Shown here: piece after piece, positions 1 to 10,295 of the stretch
How positions within the stretch are numbered: the stretch's first letter is position 1
Layout of the letters: each line of letters starts with the position of its first letter
Assembly (NCBI RefSeq): GCF_018760785.1
Contig: NZ_JAHHZO010000010.1
Span: 62,001 to 126,000, forward strand
DNA length: 64,000 nucleotides
Reading direction: 5' to 3'
Source of the DNA: Rhizobium sp. CSW-27
Lineage (GTDB): Bacteria > Pseudomonadota > Alphaproteobacteria > Rhizobiales > Rhizobiaceae
Made by a program: the position numbers and the translations under genes
The notes under the pieces: generated by a model
The model's database searches: none
What the model saw: only the letters and a program-made list of their open reading frames with translations
Told to the model about the DNA's origin: nothing

Positions 1-269
1 CGCGGAAAGCGGTTGAGCGCCAGCGCCGCGAGTGTGCCCAGCACGGTGCCGAGCGTGGCACTGAGCACGCCGACCCGCGCCGTTACCCAGGCGGCATCCA
101 TAAGCCCCTCGTTCGACCACATGACGCGATACCATTCCAGCGAGAAGCCACCCCAGACGGTGACCAGCTTGGAGGCGTTGAAGGAGTAGATCACCAGGAT
201 GATGATCGGGATGTAGAGGAAGGCGAAGCACAGGGTCAGAACGGTGCTGTCGAAGCGCGATGGTTTCAT
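1..269 (-). CDS. potI: Putrescine ABC transporter permease PotI (partial, C-terminus outside window)
   Basis: Inner-membrane permease of a PotFGHI-type putrescine importer. Only the first 89 codons are present; the gene runs off the left edge. The ATG at 269 gives MKPSRFDSTVLTLCFAFLY, a first membrane helix at about residues 8-28, then the periplasmic stretch SKLVTVWGGFSLEWYRVMW, which is typical of the second permease of spermidine/putrescine systems. The start lies one base after the potH stop, so the two are probably translationally coupled. PotI rather than PotC is chosen because the neighbours match PotF, PotG and PotH in order and size. No defect is visible in the part seen. Confidence 0.85.
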   Translation of the reverse strand, partial: MKPSRFDSTVLTLCFAFLYIPIIILVIYSFNASKLVTVWGGFSLEWYRVMWSNEGLMDAAWVTARVGVLSATLGTVLGTLAALALNRFP

Positions 270-270
270 C

Positions 271-1179
271 TCAGCCCGCCTTCTGCTGCTGGTTCTGGAA
301 GATGACGATCGGCACCACGAGCGCAAGCAGCAGCAGGATGGCCACGGCGGACGCGAGCGGCCAGTCACGGTTGCCGAAGAACTCCGTCCACAGCGTCTTG
401 CCGATCATCAGCGTTTCCGCCCCCCCGAGCAGGTCCGGGATCACGAATTCGCCGGTGATCGGGATGAAGCAGATCATCGAGCCTGCAATGACGCCCGGCA
501 GCGACAGCGGAAAGGTGATCTTCCAGAAGGCCTTCCAGGGCGGACAGCCGAGATCGCTTGCTGCCTCCAGCAGCGTGCCGTCCATCTTTTCCAGCGCCGC
601 ATAGAGCGGCAGCACCATGAAGGGCAGGTAGGAATAGACGATGCCGATGAAGACGGCATAATCGGTGCGGAAGATCTGTACCTGGTCGTCAGGCCCCAGA
701 AGCCCGATGGTCTGCAGCAGCAGCGTCAGGAGCCCCTCCGGCTTCAGGATACCGATCCAGGCATAGACGCGGATCAGAAACGAGGTCCAGAACGGCAGGA
801 TCACCATCATCATCAGCGTCGGGCGGATGGTGCTCGACGCCCGGGCCATGGCAAGCGCCATAGGATAGCCGATCAGCAGCAGGAGCAGCGTGGAGATCGC
901 CGCGATCCGCAGCGATGACAGGTAGGCGTTGAAATAGAGCGGGTCCTCGGTGAGGAACTGGTAATTGTCGAAATCCAGTTGCGACAGGAAATCGCCAAGC
1001 GCGCCGAACCCTTCGAACGTCGGCGTATAGGGCGGCATGGCGATTGCCGTATCCGACAGCGAGATCTTCAGGATGATGAGGAAGGGCGCCGCAAAGAAGA
1101 CGATCAGCCAGAGATAGGGAACCGCGACCACCAGCCAGCGGAACGGATTGGTCTGCGAGGATGCACCGATCTCAGCCAT
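271..1179 (-). CDS. potH: Putrescine ABC transporter permease PotH
   Basis: First inner-membrane permease of the putrescine importer, 302 residues, a normal length for PotH. The N-terminus is a short cytoplasmic tail followed by a helix at about residues 15-37 (LVVAVPYLWLIVFFAAPFLI), with further hydrophobic segments near 95, 130, 180, 225 and 275. The loop 'EAASDLGCPPWKAFWKITFP' at about residues 204-223 is the EAA motif by which ABC permeases dock to the ATPase. It starts 12 bases after potG and ends next to potI, so it sits inside the pot operon. PotB of the spermidine system is the closest alternative; the putrescine catabolic genes at 14743-17478 favour putrescine. Confidence 0.9.
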   Translation of the reverse strand: MAEIGASSQTNPFRWLVVAVPYLWLIVFFAAPFLIILKISLSDTAIAMPPYTPTFEGFGALGDFLSQLDFDNYQFLTEDPLYFNAYLSSLRIAAISTLLLLLIGYPMALAMARASSTIRPTLMMMVILPFWTSFLIRVYAWIGILKPEGLLTLLLQTIGLLGPDDQVQIFRTDYAVFIGIVYSYLPFMVLPLYAALEKMDGTLLEAASDLGCPPWKAFWKITFPLSLPGVIAGSMICFIPITGEFVIPDLLGGAETLMIGKTLWTEFFGNRDWPLASAVAILLLLALVVPIVIFQNQQQKAG

Positions 1180-1191
1180 GCCCCGCCTCCC

Positions 1192-2358
1192 TCAGCGCGT
1201 CAGAACCAGGCCCGCATCGAGCGGCCAGGTCAGCCAGACCATATCCCCGAAGGTGATGGGGCGATCGACGAGGCGCGAGACATTGGCCTGCGCGGCCCTC
1301 AGCACGCGCCCATCCTCCAGCTTCACCAGGAAGACGGAGAAATCGCCGAGATAGCCGATATCCCAGACCTCGCCATGGGCGGTATTGGTCTCGGCGGCGG
1401 CCGGCGGATCGAGCGAGATGCGCACCTTTTCCGGACGGATGGCGAAGGCCACGCGGTCGCCGACCGCGGCCGGGCACTCCTGCTCGACCGCGATGGAAAG
1501 CCCGTCGCTTTCAAGGCGCACGACCGGCGGATGCCCCTCGTGAAGACAGACGCCCGCATTTTCCGTCAGCGCGCATTCGAGAATGTTGATGTCACCGATG
1601 AACTCGGCCACGTAGCGGCTGTTCGGCCCCTCGTAGATTTCGGCGGGCGTCGCCACCTGCACCACGATGCCCTTGTCCATCACCGCGATGCGGTCCGACA
1701 CGGTCATCGCCTCTTCCTGGTCATGGGTGACGATGAGGAAGGTCAGACCCAGCGTATGCTGGATATCCATCAGTTCGAACTGGGTTTCCTCGCGCAGCTT
1801 GCGGTCGAGCGCGCCGAGCGGTTCGTCGAGCAGCAGCACCTTCGGCCGCTTGGCGAGCGAACGGGCCAGCGCCACGCGCTGCCGCTGGCCGCCGGAAAGC
1901 TGCGCCGGCTTGCGCCGCGCAAAGGCCTCCAGCTTCACCAGTTTCAGCATTTCCTCGACACGGGCCCTGATCTCCGGCTTCGGCAGGCCATCCTGCTCCA
2001 GGCCGAAGGCGATGTTCTTTTCCACCGTCATGTGCGGAAACAGCGCATAGCTCTGGAACATCATGTTGGTCGGCCGCTTGTAAGGCGGCGTGCCGGACAG
2101 GTCCCTGCCCTGAAGCAGGATGCGACCGGATGTCGGCTCCTCGAAGCCGGCCAGCATGCGCATCAGCGTGGTCTTGCCGCACCCCGAAGGACCGAGCAGC
2201 GAGAAGAACTCGCGCTCGTAGATATCAAGCGTCAGGTTGTCGACGGCAATGAAATCGCCGTAGCGCTTGGTGATATTCTCGAAGCGGATGAAGGGGGTGG
2301 CCGAGGGATCGGTCCAGGGTGAGAACTTGCGCTTGACCGGTCCCAGAGATTTTGCCAT
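1192..2358 (-). CDS. potG: Putrescine ABC transporter ATP-binding protein PotG
   Basis: Cytoplasmic ATPase that powers the putrescine importer, 388 residues. Visible motifs are Walker A GPSGCGKTT (about residues 57-65), the signature LSGGQRQR (about 154-161), Walker B VLLLDEPLGALD (about 174-185) and the switch histidine in IVTHDQEEA. The last ~120 residues form a TOBE-type regulatory domain, as in the CysA/PotA/PotG subfamily. The N-terminal extension KRKFSPWTDPSATPFIRF is typical of PotG rather than PotA. It lies between potF (87-base gap) and potH (12-base gap) on the same strand. Confidence 0.92.
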   Translation of the reverse strand: MAKSLGPVKRKFSPWTDPSATPFIRFENITKRYGDFIAVDNLTLDIYEREFFSLLGPSGCGKTTLMRMLAGFEEPTSGRILLQGRDLSGTPPYKRPTNMMFQSYALFPHMTVEKNIAFGLEQDGLPKPEIRARVEEMLKLVKLEAFARRKPAQLSGGQRQRVALARSLAKRPKVLLLDEPLGALDRKLREETQFELMDIQHTLGLTFLIVTHDQEEAMTVSDRIAVMDKGIVVQVATPAEIYEGPNSRYVAEFIGDINILECALTENAGVCLHEGHPPVVRLESDGLSIAVEQECPAAVGDRVAFAIRPEKVRISLDPPAAAETNTAHGEVWDIGYLGDFSVFLVKLEDGRVLRAAQANVSRLVDRPITFGDMVWLTWPLDAGLVLTR

Positions 2359-2445
2359 GCCCGCCCCTTGTTGTCTGCCCAGGTTCCGTTTGAACGACCG
2401 GCACCGCGATGCGATACCGGCCGGACTGCATGCACGAACGCGATC

Positions 2446-3540
2446 TTACTGACCGGTCTTGATCGCCGTCCATTCGCGGTTGATGACGCGCTGGGCCTTG
2501 GGATCGTAGGGCGAGATGGTGAACAGCTTGGCGAGCGTTGCCTCGTCCGGATAGACCGACGGGTTCTTCACCACGGCCTCGTCCATGAACTTCTGGGCTT
2601 CGAGATTGCCGTTGGCATACTGCACGTAGTTGGAGGCCTTGGCGATCACCTCCGGCTTCATCAGGTAGTTGATGAAGGCATGAGCTTCCTCGACATGCTT
2701 GGCATCCGCGGGGATCGCCAGGTTGTCGAACCACATGTAGGTGCCTTCCTTCGGGATGACATAGTCCACCTTCACCCCGTTGCCGGCCTCTTCCGCACGG
2801 GACTTGGCCTGCAGAATGTCACCGGACCAGCCGATGGTGATGCAGGTATCGCCATTGGCCAGTTCATCGATATAGGCGGAGGAGTTGAAGCTCTTCACGT
2901 AAGGGCGGATCTTCTTGTAGACATCGCCGCCGGCCTGCAGGTCCGGGGTCTTCTTGCTGTCCGGGTCCTTGCCGATATAGTTCATGCCGATGGCGAAGGT
3001 TTCGTCCGAAGCATCGAGGATGTTGATGCCGCAGGACTTCAGCTTGGCGGCGTTTTCCGGCTTGAACAGCACGTCCCAGCTGTCGATCTTCACGTCGCCG
3101 AGCGCCGCCTTGACCTTGTCGACATTGTAGCCGATGCCGGTGGTGCCCCACATGTAGTTGACGGCATACTGGTTGCCGGGGTCATACTTGGCGAGGCGCT
3201 CCGTCACCACCGGCCACATGTTCTTGAGGTTCGGCAGCTTGGACTTGTCGAGCTTCTGGAAGACGCCAGCCTGGATCTGACGGGCCAGGAACGGCCCGGT
3301 CGGCACGACCACGTCATAGCCGGAACCGCCGGCCAGAAGCTTCGTCTCGACCAGATCGTTGCTGTCGAACACGTCGTAGACGACCTTGATGCCGGTTTCC
3401 TTGGAGAAGTCTTCCAGGATCGATGGATCGATATAGTCGGACCAGTTGTAGACATGCACCTCGCGCTCCTGGGCGGCGGCGGCGGTTGCGGCCAGGGCCG
3501 AAGCGGCAAGGGCCAGCATGCGGAGCATGGGTGATTTCAT
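2446..3540 (-). CDS. potF: Putrescine-binding periplasmic protein PotF
   Basis: Periplasmic binding protein that captures putrescine for PotGHI, 364 residues. It has a Sec signal peptide at residues 1-23 with likely cleavage after ATAAAA, then EVHVYNWSDYIDPSILEDF, the hallmark opening of PotD/PotF proteins. SGYDVVVPTG and the tryptophan-containing segments NYMWGTTGIGYN and CITIGWSGD fit the polyamine-binding fold. The start is preceded by TGGAGAAGACC, a good ribosome site. It is the promoter-proximal gene of the pot operon; the 156 bases between it and the regulator gene ending at 3697 should hold the operon promoter, although I see no clear -35/-10 pair. Confidence 0.93.
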   Translation of the reverse strand: MKSPMLRMLALAASALAATAAAAQEREVHVYNWSDYIDPSILEDFSKETGIKVVYDVFDSNDLVETKLLAGGSGYDVVVPTGPFLARQIQAGVFQKLDKSKLPNLKNMWPVVTERLAKYDPGNQYAVNYMWGTTGIGYNVDKVKAALGDVKIDSWDVLFKPENAAKLKSCGINILDASDETFAIGMNYIGKDPDSKKTPDLQAGGDVYKKIRPYVKSFNSSAYIDELANGDTCITIGWSGDILQAKSRAEEAGNGVKVDYVIPKEGTYMWFDNLAIPADAKHVEEAHAFINYLMKPEVIAKASNYVQYANGNLEAQKFMDEAVVKNPSVYPDEATLAKLFTISPYDPKAQRVINREWTAIKTGQ

Positions 3541-3696
3541 GGTCTTCTCCAGTTCCCGTTCTATCGCTTCCCCCGGCAGGAGATGCAGATTGGTTGTCGT
3601 CTTTTCCCGCAGAGTAAAAAGGAAATGAACCGCTCACAAGCGGAAATGTGCGGCACCGCACAAGACTTGGGCAAAGACCCGCCAGCCCCCCCCGCA

Positions 3697-5115
3697 TTAC
3701 TGGAAGTCGAAGGCACTGAGCCCCGTCACCATCTCGTCAAGCCCGAGCGGACGGGTGAGCGGCGGCTCGGCACGCGCAAGACAGCCCTGCCGCTCGCAGA
3801 GCCGGCAGGCGGTGCCGGCGAGAATGCGCGCCGCCGGCAGTTCGGCAGCCGCCCCGTAAACCGTCTCGCCGGCCGCCGCCGCATCGCAGCCGACGAGGAT
3901 CGCCGTGCGGCGCAGGCGCTCGCCGAAGGCGGCGCGCGGCCCCTCCAGCGTGCGACTGAGCGTCAGGAAGGCCGCCCCGTCCGGCATCTCCACCCGCTCG
4001 ACCAGCATCTGGCCGGGCTGGGCAAAGGCCTGGTGCAGGCCGAGCTTCGGACAGAGCCCGCCGAAACGGGCCTGCGGAAAGCCCTGGGAGCCGGCCTTGC
4101 GCAACACGTTTCCGGCATGATCGACCTCCATCAGGAAAAAGGCAGGCACGCCGACACCGGCCCGGTGCAGCGAGACCAGCCGGTGGGCGGCCTGCTCGAA
4201 GGAGACATCGAAGCGGGCGGAGAGCTGGTCCAGATCGAAGCGGGCCCGCTGCGCCGCCGTCAGGAAGGCGCCGAAGGGCATCATCAGTGCGTGAGCCGCA
4301 TAGCGGGCCAGTTCGAAGCGGCCGATGCGCAGTGCCTCGCCGCTCGAAAGCGACAGGCCGGCAAGCTCCGCCGCGATCTCCTGGCCCAGCGAAAGCAGCG
4401 CCACCTCCTGGGCAATCTCGCGGGTCCGCTCCGCCACCGACAGGCGCTCGGAGAGAAAGAGGCGCATGGAATGCCGGTCGTAGCGCCGGCGCAGCGTCGG
4501 CATGGCATGTACCGGCAGCTGTCGCACCACAATGCCATGCGCCGAACGCAGCCAGCCCTTCAGGGCACCCGTCAGATCGTCGCCGGGATTGAGCGTCGCG
4601 ATGAAGGCTTCCGCCGCCTCGTCCAGCCGCGCAAACGCCATGGGACGCCTTTCCAGCGTCTCGCGCACCTCGTCCATCGGCAGGCGGGCGCGGCCGAGCG
4701 AGGTCTCGTGCCCCTCGCGTGCCAGCAGATCGGCGAGATCGGAAAGGCGGGCGGCCTGCTCGCGATAGGCGCGGTAGAGTTTGAGGATGCCGACCGCCGC
4801 ATTGGGCGCGCCCTCCGCCACCTCGATCAGCTCCTGATCGCCAGGGATTTCGCCGGCCAGCAGCGGATCGGCAAACACCTCGCGCAGCTGCTGCGCCGCA
4901 CCGCCCCCCTCACCCTGCAGCTGGTCGATATCGACCTTGTAGACCGAGGCGAGCCTCAGCAGCAGCTGCACGGTGAGCGGTCTCTGATTGCGCTCGATGA
5001 GGTTCAGGTAGGAGGGCGAGATGCCGAGCCCCTCGGCCATCGCCGTCTGGGTCAGATCGAGACCGAGCCGCAGCCGCCGCACCCTGGGTCCTGCAAAGAT
5101 CTTCCGCTCCGCCAT
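3697..5115 (-). CDS. XRE-family regulator of the RamB/ScfR type (short-chain fatty acyl-CoA regulator family)
   Basis: Transcription factor with an N-terminal Cro/CI helix-turn-helix (about residues 7-60, including LTQTAMAEGLGISPSYLNLI) and a long C-terminal part of the ImmA/IrrE plus DUF2083 type, ending in a cysteine pair region (AGTACRLCERQGCLARAEPP) that may bind metal. It has 472 residues from the ATG at 5115, which has AAAGGTG seven bases upstream; an ATG nine codons earlier is possible but lacks such a site. RamB proteins control acetate and glyoxylate-shunt genes, and this gene is divergent from aceA, so control of aceA is a strong inference. Six TTTACA/TGTAAA motifs lie between and just inside the two genes. 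Confidence 0.85.
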   Translation of the reverse strand: MAERKIFAGPRVRRLRLGLDLTQTAMAEGLGISPSYLNLIERNQRPLTVQLLLRLASVYKVDIDQLQGEGGGAAQQLREVFADPLLAGEIPGDQELIEVAEGAPNAAVGILKLYRAYREQAARLSDLADLLAREGHETSLGRARLPMDEVRETLERRPMAFARLDEAAEAFIATLNPGDDLTGALKGWLRSAHGIVVRQLPVHAMPTLRRRYDRHSMRLFLSERLSVAERTREIAQEVALLSLGQEIAAELAGLSLSSGEALRIGRFELARYAAHALMMPFGAFLTAAQRARFDLDQLSARFDVSFEQAAHRLVSLHRAGVGVPAFFLMEVDHAGNVLRKAGSQGFPQARFGGLCPKLGLHQAFAQPGQMLVERVEMPDGAAFLTLSRTLEGPRAAFGERLRRTAILVGCDAAAAGETVYGAAAELPAARILAGTACRLCERQGCLARAEPPLTRPLGLDEMVTGLSAFDFQ

Positions 5116-5124
5116 GTCACACCT

Positions 5125-5341
5125 TTTACAGAAGTCGCCCATTCAGAGTTTTTACATAATTTACAAATTTACACGATGAAACGTCAAAGGCAAGACAACC
5201 TAACCTCTTTCAGATCTCTGTTTTCGTTTATTTGCTGGCGACACGCTGCGCTGCACTGTAAATTCAGTCTCAGACATTCGGAGACGACATCATCGGACAC
5301 AGGATGTGTCCTCGCCTCCAAAGCAGACGGGAGAGAGCATC

Positions 5342-5357
<16 letters not shown>
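5125..5357. promoter_or_regulatory. TTTACA repeat array between the ScfR-type regulator and aceA
   Basis: TTTACA occurs at 5125-5130, 5151-5156, 5160-5165, 5168-5173 and 5352-5357, and its complement TGTAAA at 5257-5262. Three copies are packed at 8-9 base spacing in an AT-rich stretch of an otherwise GC-rich region. The position, between a RamB-like regulator and its expected target aceA, suggests operators for autoregulation and aceA control. The binding protein is an inference. Confidence 0.55.
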
Positions 5358-6631
<1,274 letters not shown>

Positions 6632-6638
6632 AAGCCAA

Positions 6639-6769
6639 GGCCCCTCCCCACAAGGGGGAGGGGTAACCCGCAGAACCGCCTTGCCCATTCGCAGCCGACA
6701 GCTTGCTGACGGTTTGAAGGGGCAGTCCGGTGCCACAGGCCACGCCCCTCCGCCTTGTGGGGAGGGGTC
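6639..6769. repeat. RIME-like palindromic intergenic repeat
   Basis: About 130 bases bounded by inverted arms: CCCCTCCCCACAAGG at 6641-6655 is the exact reverse complement of 6753-6767. Each arm is itself hairpin-forming (CCCCTCCC...GGGAGGGG). Accidental translations read PPPCGEG or PSPLWGG, the familiar signature of Rhizobium intergenic mosaic elements. It sits between aceA and the small gene at 6816 and may act as a transcript-processing or termination structure. Confidence 0.75.
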
Positions 6770-6815
6770 TGAGCATCCCCTTCAACAACCCCTGCACAAC
6801 AAGAGGAGAAATGCC

Positions 6816-7052
6816 ATGAATGTCCAGACCCGCGTCAAGGAACGCGCCGAAGAACAGTCCACCGCGATGAGCGCCGAACAGCAGTCGGCCATCCGCGTTC
6901 TCGCCAACGAACTGCACCGCCTGAACCATGCCGTCATGCGCGCCGTCGATGCCGGCGTCTCGGTCGAACTGGTGCGCTCCGCCCGCCACCATGGAGGCGA
7001 GGGCAACTGGGGCGACCTGATGATCCCGGTCATCGTGACACAGCCGCGCTGA
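6816..7052 (+). CDS. Small conserved-looking hypothetical protein downstream of aceA
   Basis: A 78-residue cytoplasmic protein with no membrane segment or signal peptide. The ATG at 6816 follows AGAGGAGAA with good spacing; an in-frame start at 6681 lies inside the repeat and is rejected. The first half is predicted helical and charged (RVKERAEEQSTAMSAEQQSA), the middle is LANELHRLNHAVMRAVDAG, and the end is HHGGEGNWGDLMIPVIV. I do not recognise a function. It follows aceA in the same direction but is separated from it by the RIME-like element, so it may have its own promoter. Confidence 0.6.
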   Translation: MNVQTRVKERAEEQSTAMSAEQQSAIRVLANELHRLNHAVMRAVDAGVSVELVRSARHHGGEGNWGDLMIPVIVTQPR

Positions 7053-7063
7053 CCCCAGGGACA

Positions 7064-7110
7064 GCATGCATGAGGCGGGGAAGCGCAACGCTTCCCCGCC
7101 TCATGCATGC
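7064..7110. terminator. 22-bp perfect hairpin at convergent gene ends
   Basis: Positions 7064-7085 pair without a mismatch with 7089-7110, leaving a 3-base CAA loop. It lies between the 3' ends of the small gene ending at 7052 and the LysR gene ending at 7101, and so can act on both strands. There is no T-run on either side, which is unusual for a simple intrinsic terminator. It overlaps the last few codons of the LysR reading frame. Confidence 0.7.
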
Positions 7111-7968
7111 GGGCGCTCGCCCGCGAAAAGCGCGGCCTCATTCCGCACAAGATGCGTCATCCGGTCGATGACGGTGCGGATCTCGCGCCGGCCCCGGTCC
7201 TCGTTGTTCATCACGATCCACTGGCTGTGACGCAGTTCGGCGATCTCGCCATCCTGCCGGACGAGCTCCGGCAGCTGGTCGCCGACGAAACAGGGCAGAA
7301 CCGCGGTGCCGGCGCCGGCAAGCACAAGATCGAGCAGGGAACGCGGCCGATTGACGCCGACCACAACCCGCTCGGCATGGCGTTCGCGCATAGCGCAGAT
7401 AGGCGGAAATCGCGGCCTCCTCCCCAACGGCCAGCCAGCGTCCGGCCTCGGCGCCGGACAGGCTGCGGGCCCGATAGGCCGCGTAGGCAACCTCGCCGAG
7501 ACGCGTGGCGGCAAGATTTGCCTCCGCCGGCTCGAAGGCCCGGATGCCGATATCGCTTTCCCGATGCGCCAGAGCCGCACGCTGCTCGCCGACGAAGATA
7601 TCCAGCCGGAACCGGTCGTCCGGCCGGCAGAGTTCCGGCCACTGCCGCATCAGGTGCCAGGCCATCCAGGTGCCGCAGGCAATGCGCACAAGCGGTGCAT
7701 GCAAGCCGCTGGCGTTCCAGCTTTCGATGCGGCGCGCCGCCGCCTCCATCTCCAGACATTGGGCAAACAGTGCCTCGCCATCGGCTGTCAGGCGATAACC
7801 CGTGCAGCTGCGCAGGAACAGCGGGCGACCGATTTCCGCCTCCAGATCCAGCATGCGCCGGCCGAGCGAGGCGGGGCTGAGGCCCGTGGCCTGCACCGCG
7901 CCCGACAGGCCGCCGCGGCGCGCGACCTCAAGGAAGGCTGCATAGATATCCCAGCTCACGTTTTTCAT
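7101..7968 (-). pseudogene. LysR-family transcriptional regulator, frameshifted
   Basis: The first frame, from the ATG at 7968, encodes a LysR helix-turn-helix (ARRGGLSGAVQATGLSPASL, about residues 16-35) and the start of the effector domain as far as AISAYLRYA near 7390. The normal continuation, MRERHAERVVVGVNRPRSLL through MTHLVRNEAALFAGERPHA, is found in the next frame and stops at 7101. The span of 868 bases is 289 codons plus one base, so a single extra base near 7390 explains the break, and the repaired protein would be about 288 residues, normal for LysR. It could be a true inactivating mutation or a sequencing error. No target gene is obvious nearby. Confidence 0.8.
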
Positions 7969-8082
7969 CGATGAAAAACATAGCCGGTTTTTCCCGGTTC
8001 TTGAAGCGCATTTCCCTGACTATTGAAAAGGATCACCGCAAACAGGCCCGCAAGCAGGCCATTGTCAGGAAAGGATGATCCC

Positions 8083-8358
8083 ATGCAGGACTTGATCACT
8101 GCCCAGATTTTCGACGCCTACCTGCGGCAGCGGCAGAGCAGGCAGAGCGAGGATGATTTCTATCGCCTGCATGCCGAACCTCTGCCACGTTGGCTGCGAT
8201 GGTTTCGGCTGCCCCGTCTCCGGCTCAACGCGACAAGGGGCGATCCGCAGACCGCCCCTTCTCATCCGATGCCGGAAACCGGCTGCAGCTTCACGCCGCG
8301 TGGCGACCGCCCGTTGCCTGCCCCGTCTCGGTGCGGAACTGTTCGACGAGTTGCATGA
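8083..8358 (+). CDS. Hypothetical small protein
   Basis: Reading frame of 91 codons from the ATG at 8083, which follows AGGAAAGGATGATCCC. The first ~45 residues ([20 protein letters not shown], then a [12 protein letters not shown] segment) look like a real basic, amphipathic small protein; the remainder is proline- and arginine-rich and overlaps the end of the chemoreceptor gene on the other strand by 68 bases. The strong ribosome site is the main support. Unknown function; the downstream half may be an artefact of high GC. Confidence 0.4.
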   Translation: MQDLITAQIFDAYLRQRQSRQSEDDFYRLHAEPLPRWLRWFRLPRLRLNATRGDPQTAPSHPMPETGCSFTPRGDRPLPAPSRCGTVRRVA

Positions 8359-10126
8359 GCCGGCCTGCCTCGCCGGCAAGCCGGGCGCTGGCCTGGCTGG
8401 TTTCGGTGGCCATGGCGCCATTCTGCTGGGTCAGCTGGTCCATCTTGTTGACGGTGCCGTTGATCTCCTTCAGCGCCGAGGACTGGTCCTGGCTGGCAGT
8501 GGCAATCGATTCCACGTGGCGGCTGGCGCCGGCGATCTGTTCGCTGATCGCCGCCAGCACCTGGCCGGCCTGCTGTACCAGTTCGGAGCCGTTGCGCACC
8601 TCATTGCTGGACTGGTTGATCAGGTCCTTGATCTCGTGCGCGGCACTGGCGGAGCGCTGCGCCAGTTCGCGCACTTCCTGCGCGACGACGGCAAAGCCCT
8701 TGCCGGCCTCGCCGGCGCGGGCCGCCTCGATGCCGGCATTGAGCGCCAGGAGATTGGTCTGGAAGGCGATGTCGTCGATCACCTCGATGATCAGCTCGAT
8801 CTTCTTCGACGCCTCCTCGATGCGGCCCATGGCTTCGACGGCACTGCTGACCACCGTGGAGGAACTGTCGGCCGTGCGGCGCGTGCGGGAAACCGCCTCG
8901 TTCGCCTCGCGGGCACGGCTGGCCGAATTGGTGACTGTGACCGTGATCTGGTCGACGGCCGCCGCGGTCTCTTCCAGCGAGGCGGCCTGGCTCTCGGTGC
9001 GCCGCGCCAGTTCGTCGGACGAGGCGTTGAGATCCGTGGTGCCCTGCCGGATCGTCAGGGCGGTATGGCGGATATGGCCCATGGTATCGCGCAGATGGGT
9101 GATCGAGCCGTTGAAATCCTGCCGCAACTGCTCCAGCCTGCCGGCAAAGCGGGTCTCGATGGTACGGGTGAGATCGCCTTGGGAGAGCCGCGCCAGCGCC
9201 GCGCCCAGTTCGCTGACGGCCTGGTCGATCTGCCGGTCCGTCTCCTGCTTTTCCGCATCGCGACGGCGCCGCTCGGCTTCGGCCTCGGCCCGTTCCTCGT
9301 CCGAGCGCGCCTCCACAAGCTGCTTCTCCTCGGCATTGCGGCGGAACACTTCCAGCGCGCGGGCAATGTCGCCGAATTCGTTGCGGCTTTGCGTGAAGGG
9401 CACATCCACGGAGCGGCCGGAGGAGATGCTGATGACGGTGTCCGTCAGCACGGTCAGCGGTCGCACGAGCCTGCGGATCATCACCAGGCCGACGAGGCCC
9501 ACGCAGAGGATGGCGACAAGCCCCGTCACCACCATGATCCAGGCGGAGGAGGAGATCTGTGCGAAGTAGACCTCGAGCGGAATGCCGATGAACAGCACGC
9601 CGGTCACGGCACCGCTGTCGTTCTTGATCGGAAAATAGCCGGTGACGAAGCTGCGGCCGAACAGGGTGGCCGGGCCGTAATAGGCCTCGCCCCGCGCCAG
9701 GAAAGCCTGGGCCGGATGATCGGCGGCAAGCTTGGTGCCCGTGGCACGGTCGCCATTCTCCTTCTTCACATTGGTGGAGATGCGCACGTAATCGGCGCCC
9801 TGCTTCTGGAAGATGGTCGCGACGCCGGAAATCGACTGCGCCGTGCGATCGACCAGCGCATGGTCTGCCAGCGCCACCGGCGCCTCCTGCCGCACCGCGC
9901 TGACGATGCCATCGGCAAGGCGGATGTCCGAACCCGGCACCGATGCGCCGTAGAGAATGGCCATGGCCCGCATCGCACTGCGTGCATCGTCATCCGTCCG
10001 CTCCATGATGCTGGAGCGCAGGTAGCCGTAGGTCATGCCGCCGACGGCGGCTACGGCGGCCACCACCAGCAGAAGACAGAGCAGAAGAATGCGCGATGCG
10101 ACCGAAGCCGGAATGATCCTGGACAT
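8291..10126 (-). CDS. Methyl-accepting chemotaxis protein with a periplasmic Cache-like domain
   Basis: Transmembrane chemoreceptor of 611 residues from the ATG at 10126, which follows a GGGGG ribosome site. Helix 1 spans about residues 13-32, a periplasmic Cache-type sensor about 33-190 ([20 protein letters not shown] is typical), helix 2 about 196-217, then HAMP. The signalling domain near the C-terminus carries the hairpin tip [20 protein letters not shown] and the conserved [14 protein letters not shown]. There is no C-terminal NWETF-type pentapeptide, so CheR/CheB recruitment by tether is unlikely. The ligand is unknown. Same strand as, but well separated from, a second receptor. Confidence 0.93.
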   Translation of the reverse strand: MSRIIPASVASRILLLCLLLVVAAVAAVGGMTYGYLRSSIMERTDDDARSAMRAMAILYGASVPGSDIRLADGIVSAVRQEAPVALADHALVDRTAQSISGVATIFQKQGADYVRISTNVKKENGDRATGTKLAADHPAQAFLARGEAYYGPATLFGRSFVTGYFPIKNDSGAVTGVLFIGIPLEVYFAQISSSAWIMVVTGLVAILCVGLVGLVMIRRLVRPLTVLTDTVISISSGRSVDVPFTQSRNEFGDIARALEVFRRNAEEKQLVEARSDEERAEAEAERRRRDAEKQETDRQIDQAVSELGAALARLSQGDLTRTIETRFAGRLEQLRQDFNGSITHLRDTMGHIRHTALTIRQGTTDLNASSDELARRTESQAASLEETAAAVDQITVTVTNSASRAREANEAVSRTRRTADSSSTVVSSAVEAMGRIEEASKKIELIIEVIDDIAFQTNLLALNAGIEAARAGEAGKGFAVVAQEVRELAQRSASAAHEIKDLINQSSNEVRNGSELVQQAGQVLAAISEQIAGASRHVESIATASQDQSSALKEINGTVNKMDQLTQQNGAMATETSQASARLAGEAGRLMQLVEQFRTETGQATGGRHAA

Positions 10127-10295
10127 GATGCCCCCGTCGAAAGTCAGAGCGAAGTTCAATCCAGGGACTCTAGGCCATCAGGGTAAAGGGAACCTGACTT
10201 GCGTTCTATCAATTCTGAGGGGTAAGGATGTCGGCCGCAGGACCCTCCCCCTTGGCAAGGGCCGGGCGCCACGACAGAGCCGCAGCGGCAGGCGG

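Noticed and set aside
6681-6815. N-terminal extension of the small gene at 6816
   Set aside because: It would be encoded by the RIME-like repeat and lacks a ribosome site, whereas 6816 has a strong one.
7101-7968. Programmed ribosomal frameshift in the LysR gene
   Set aside because: No slippery heptamer or downstream stimulatory structure near 7390, and LysR genes do not use frameshifting; mutation or sequencing error is simpler.
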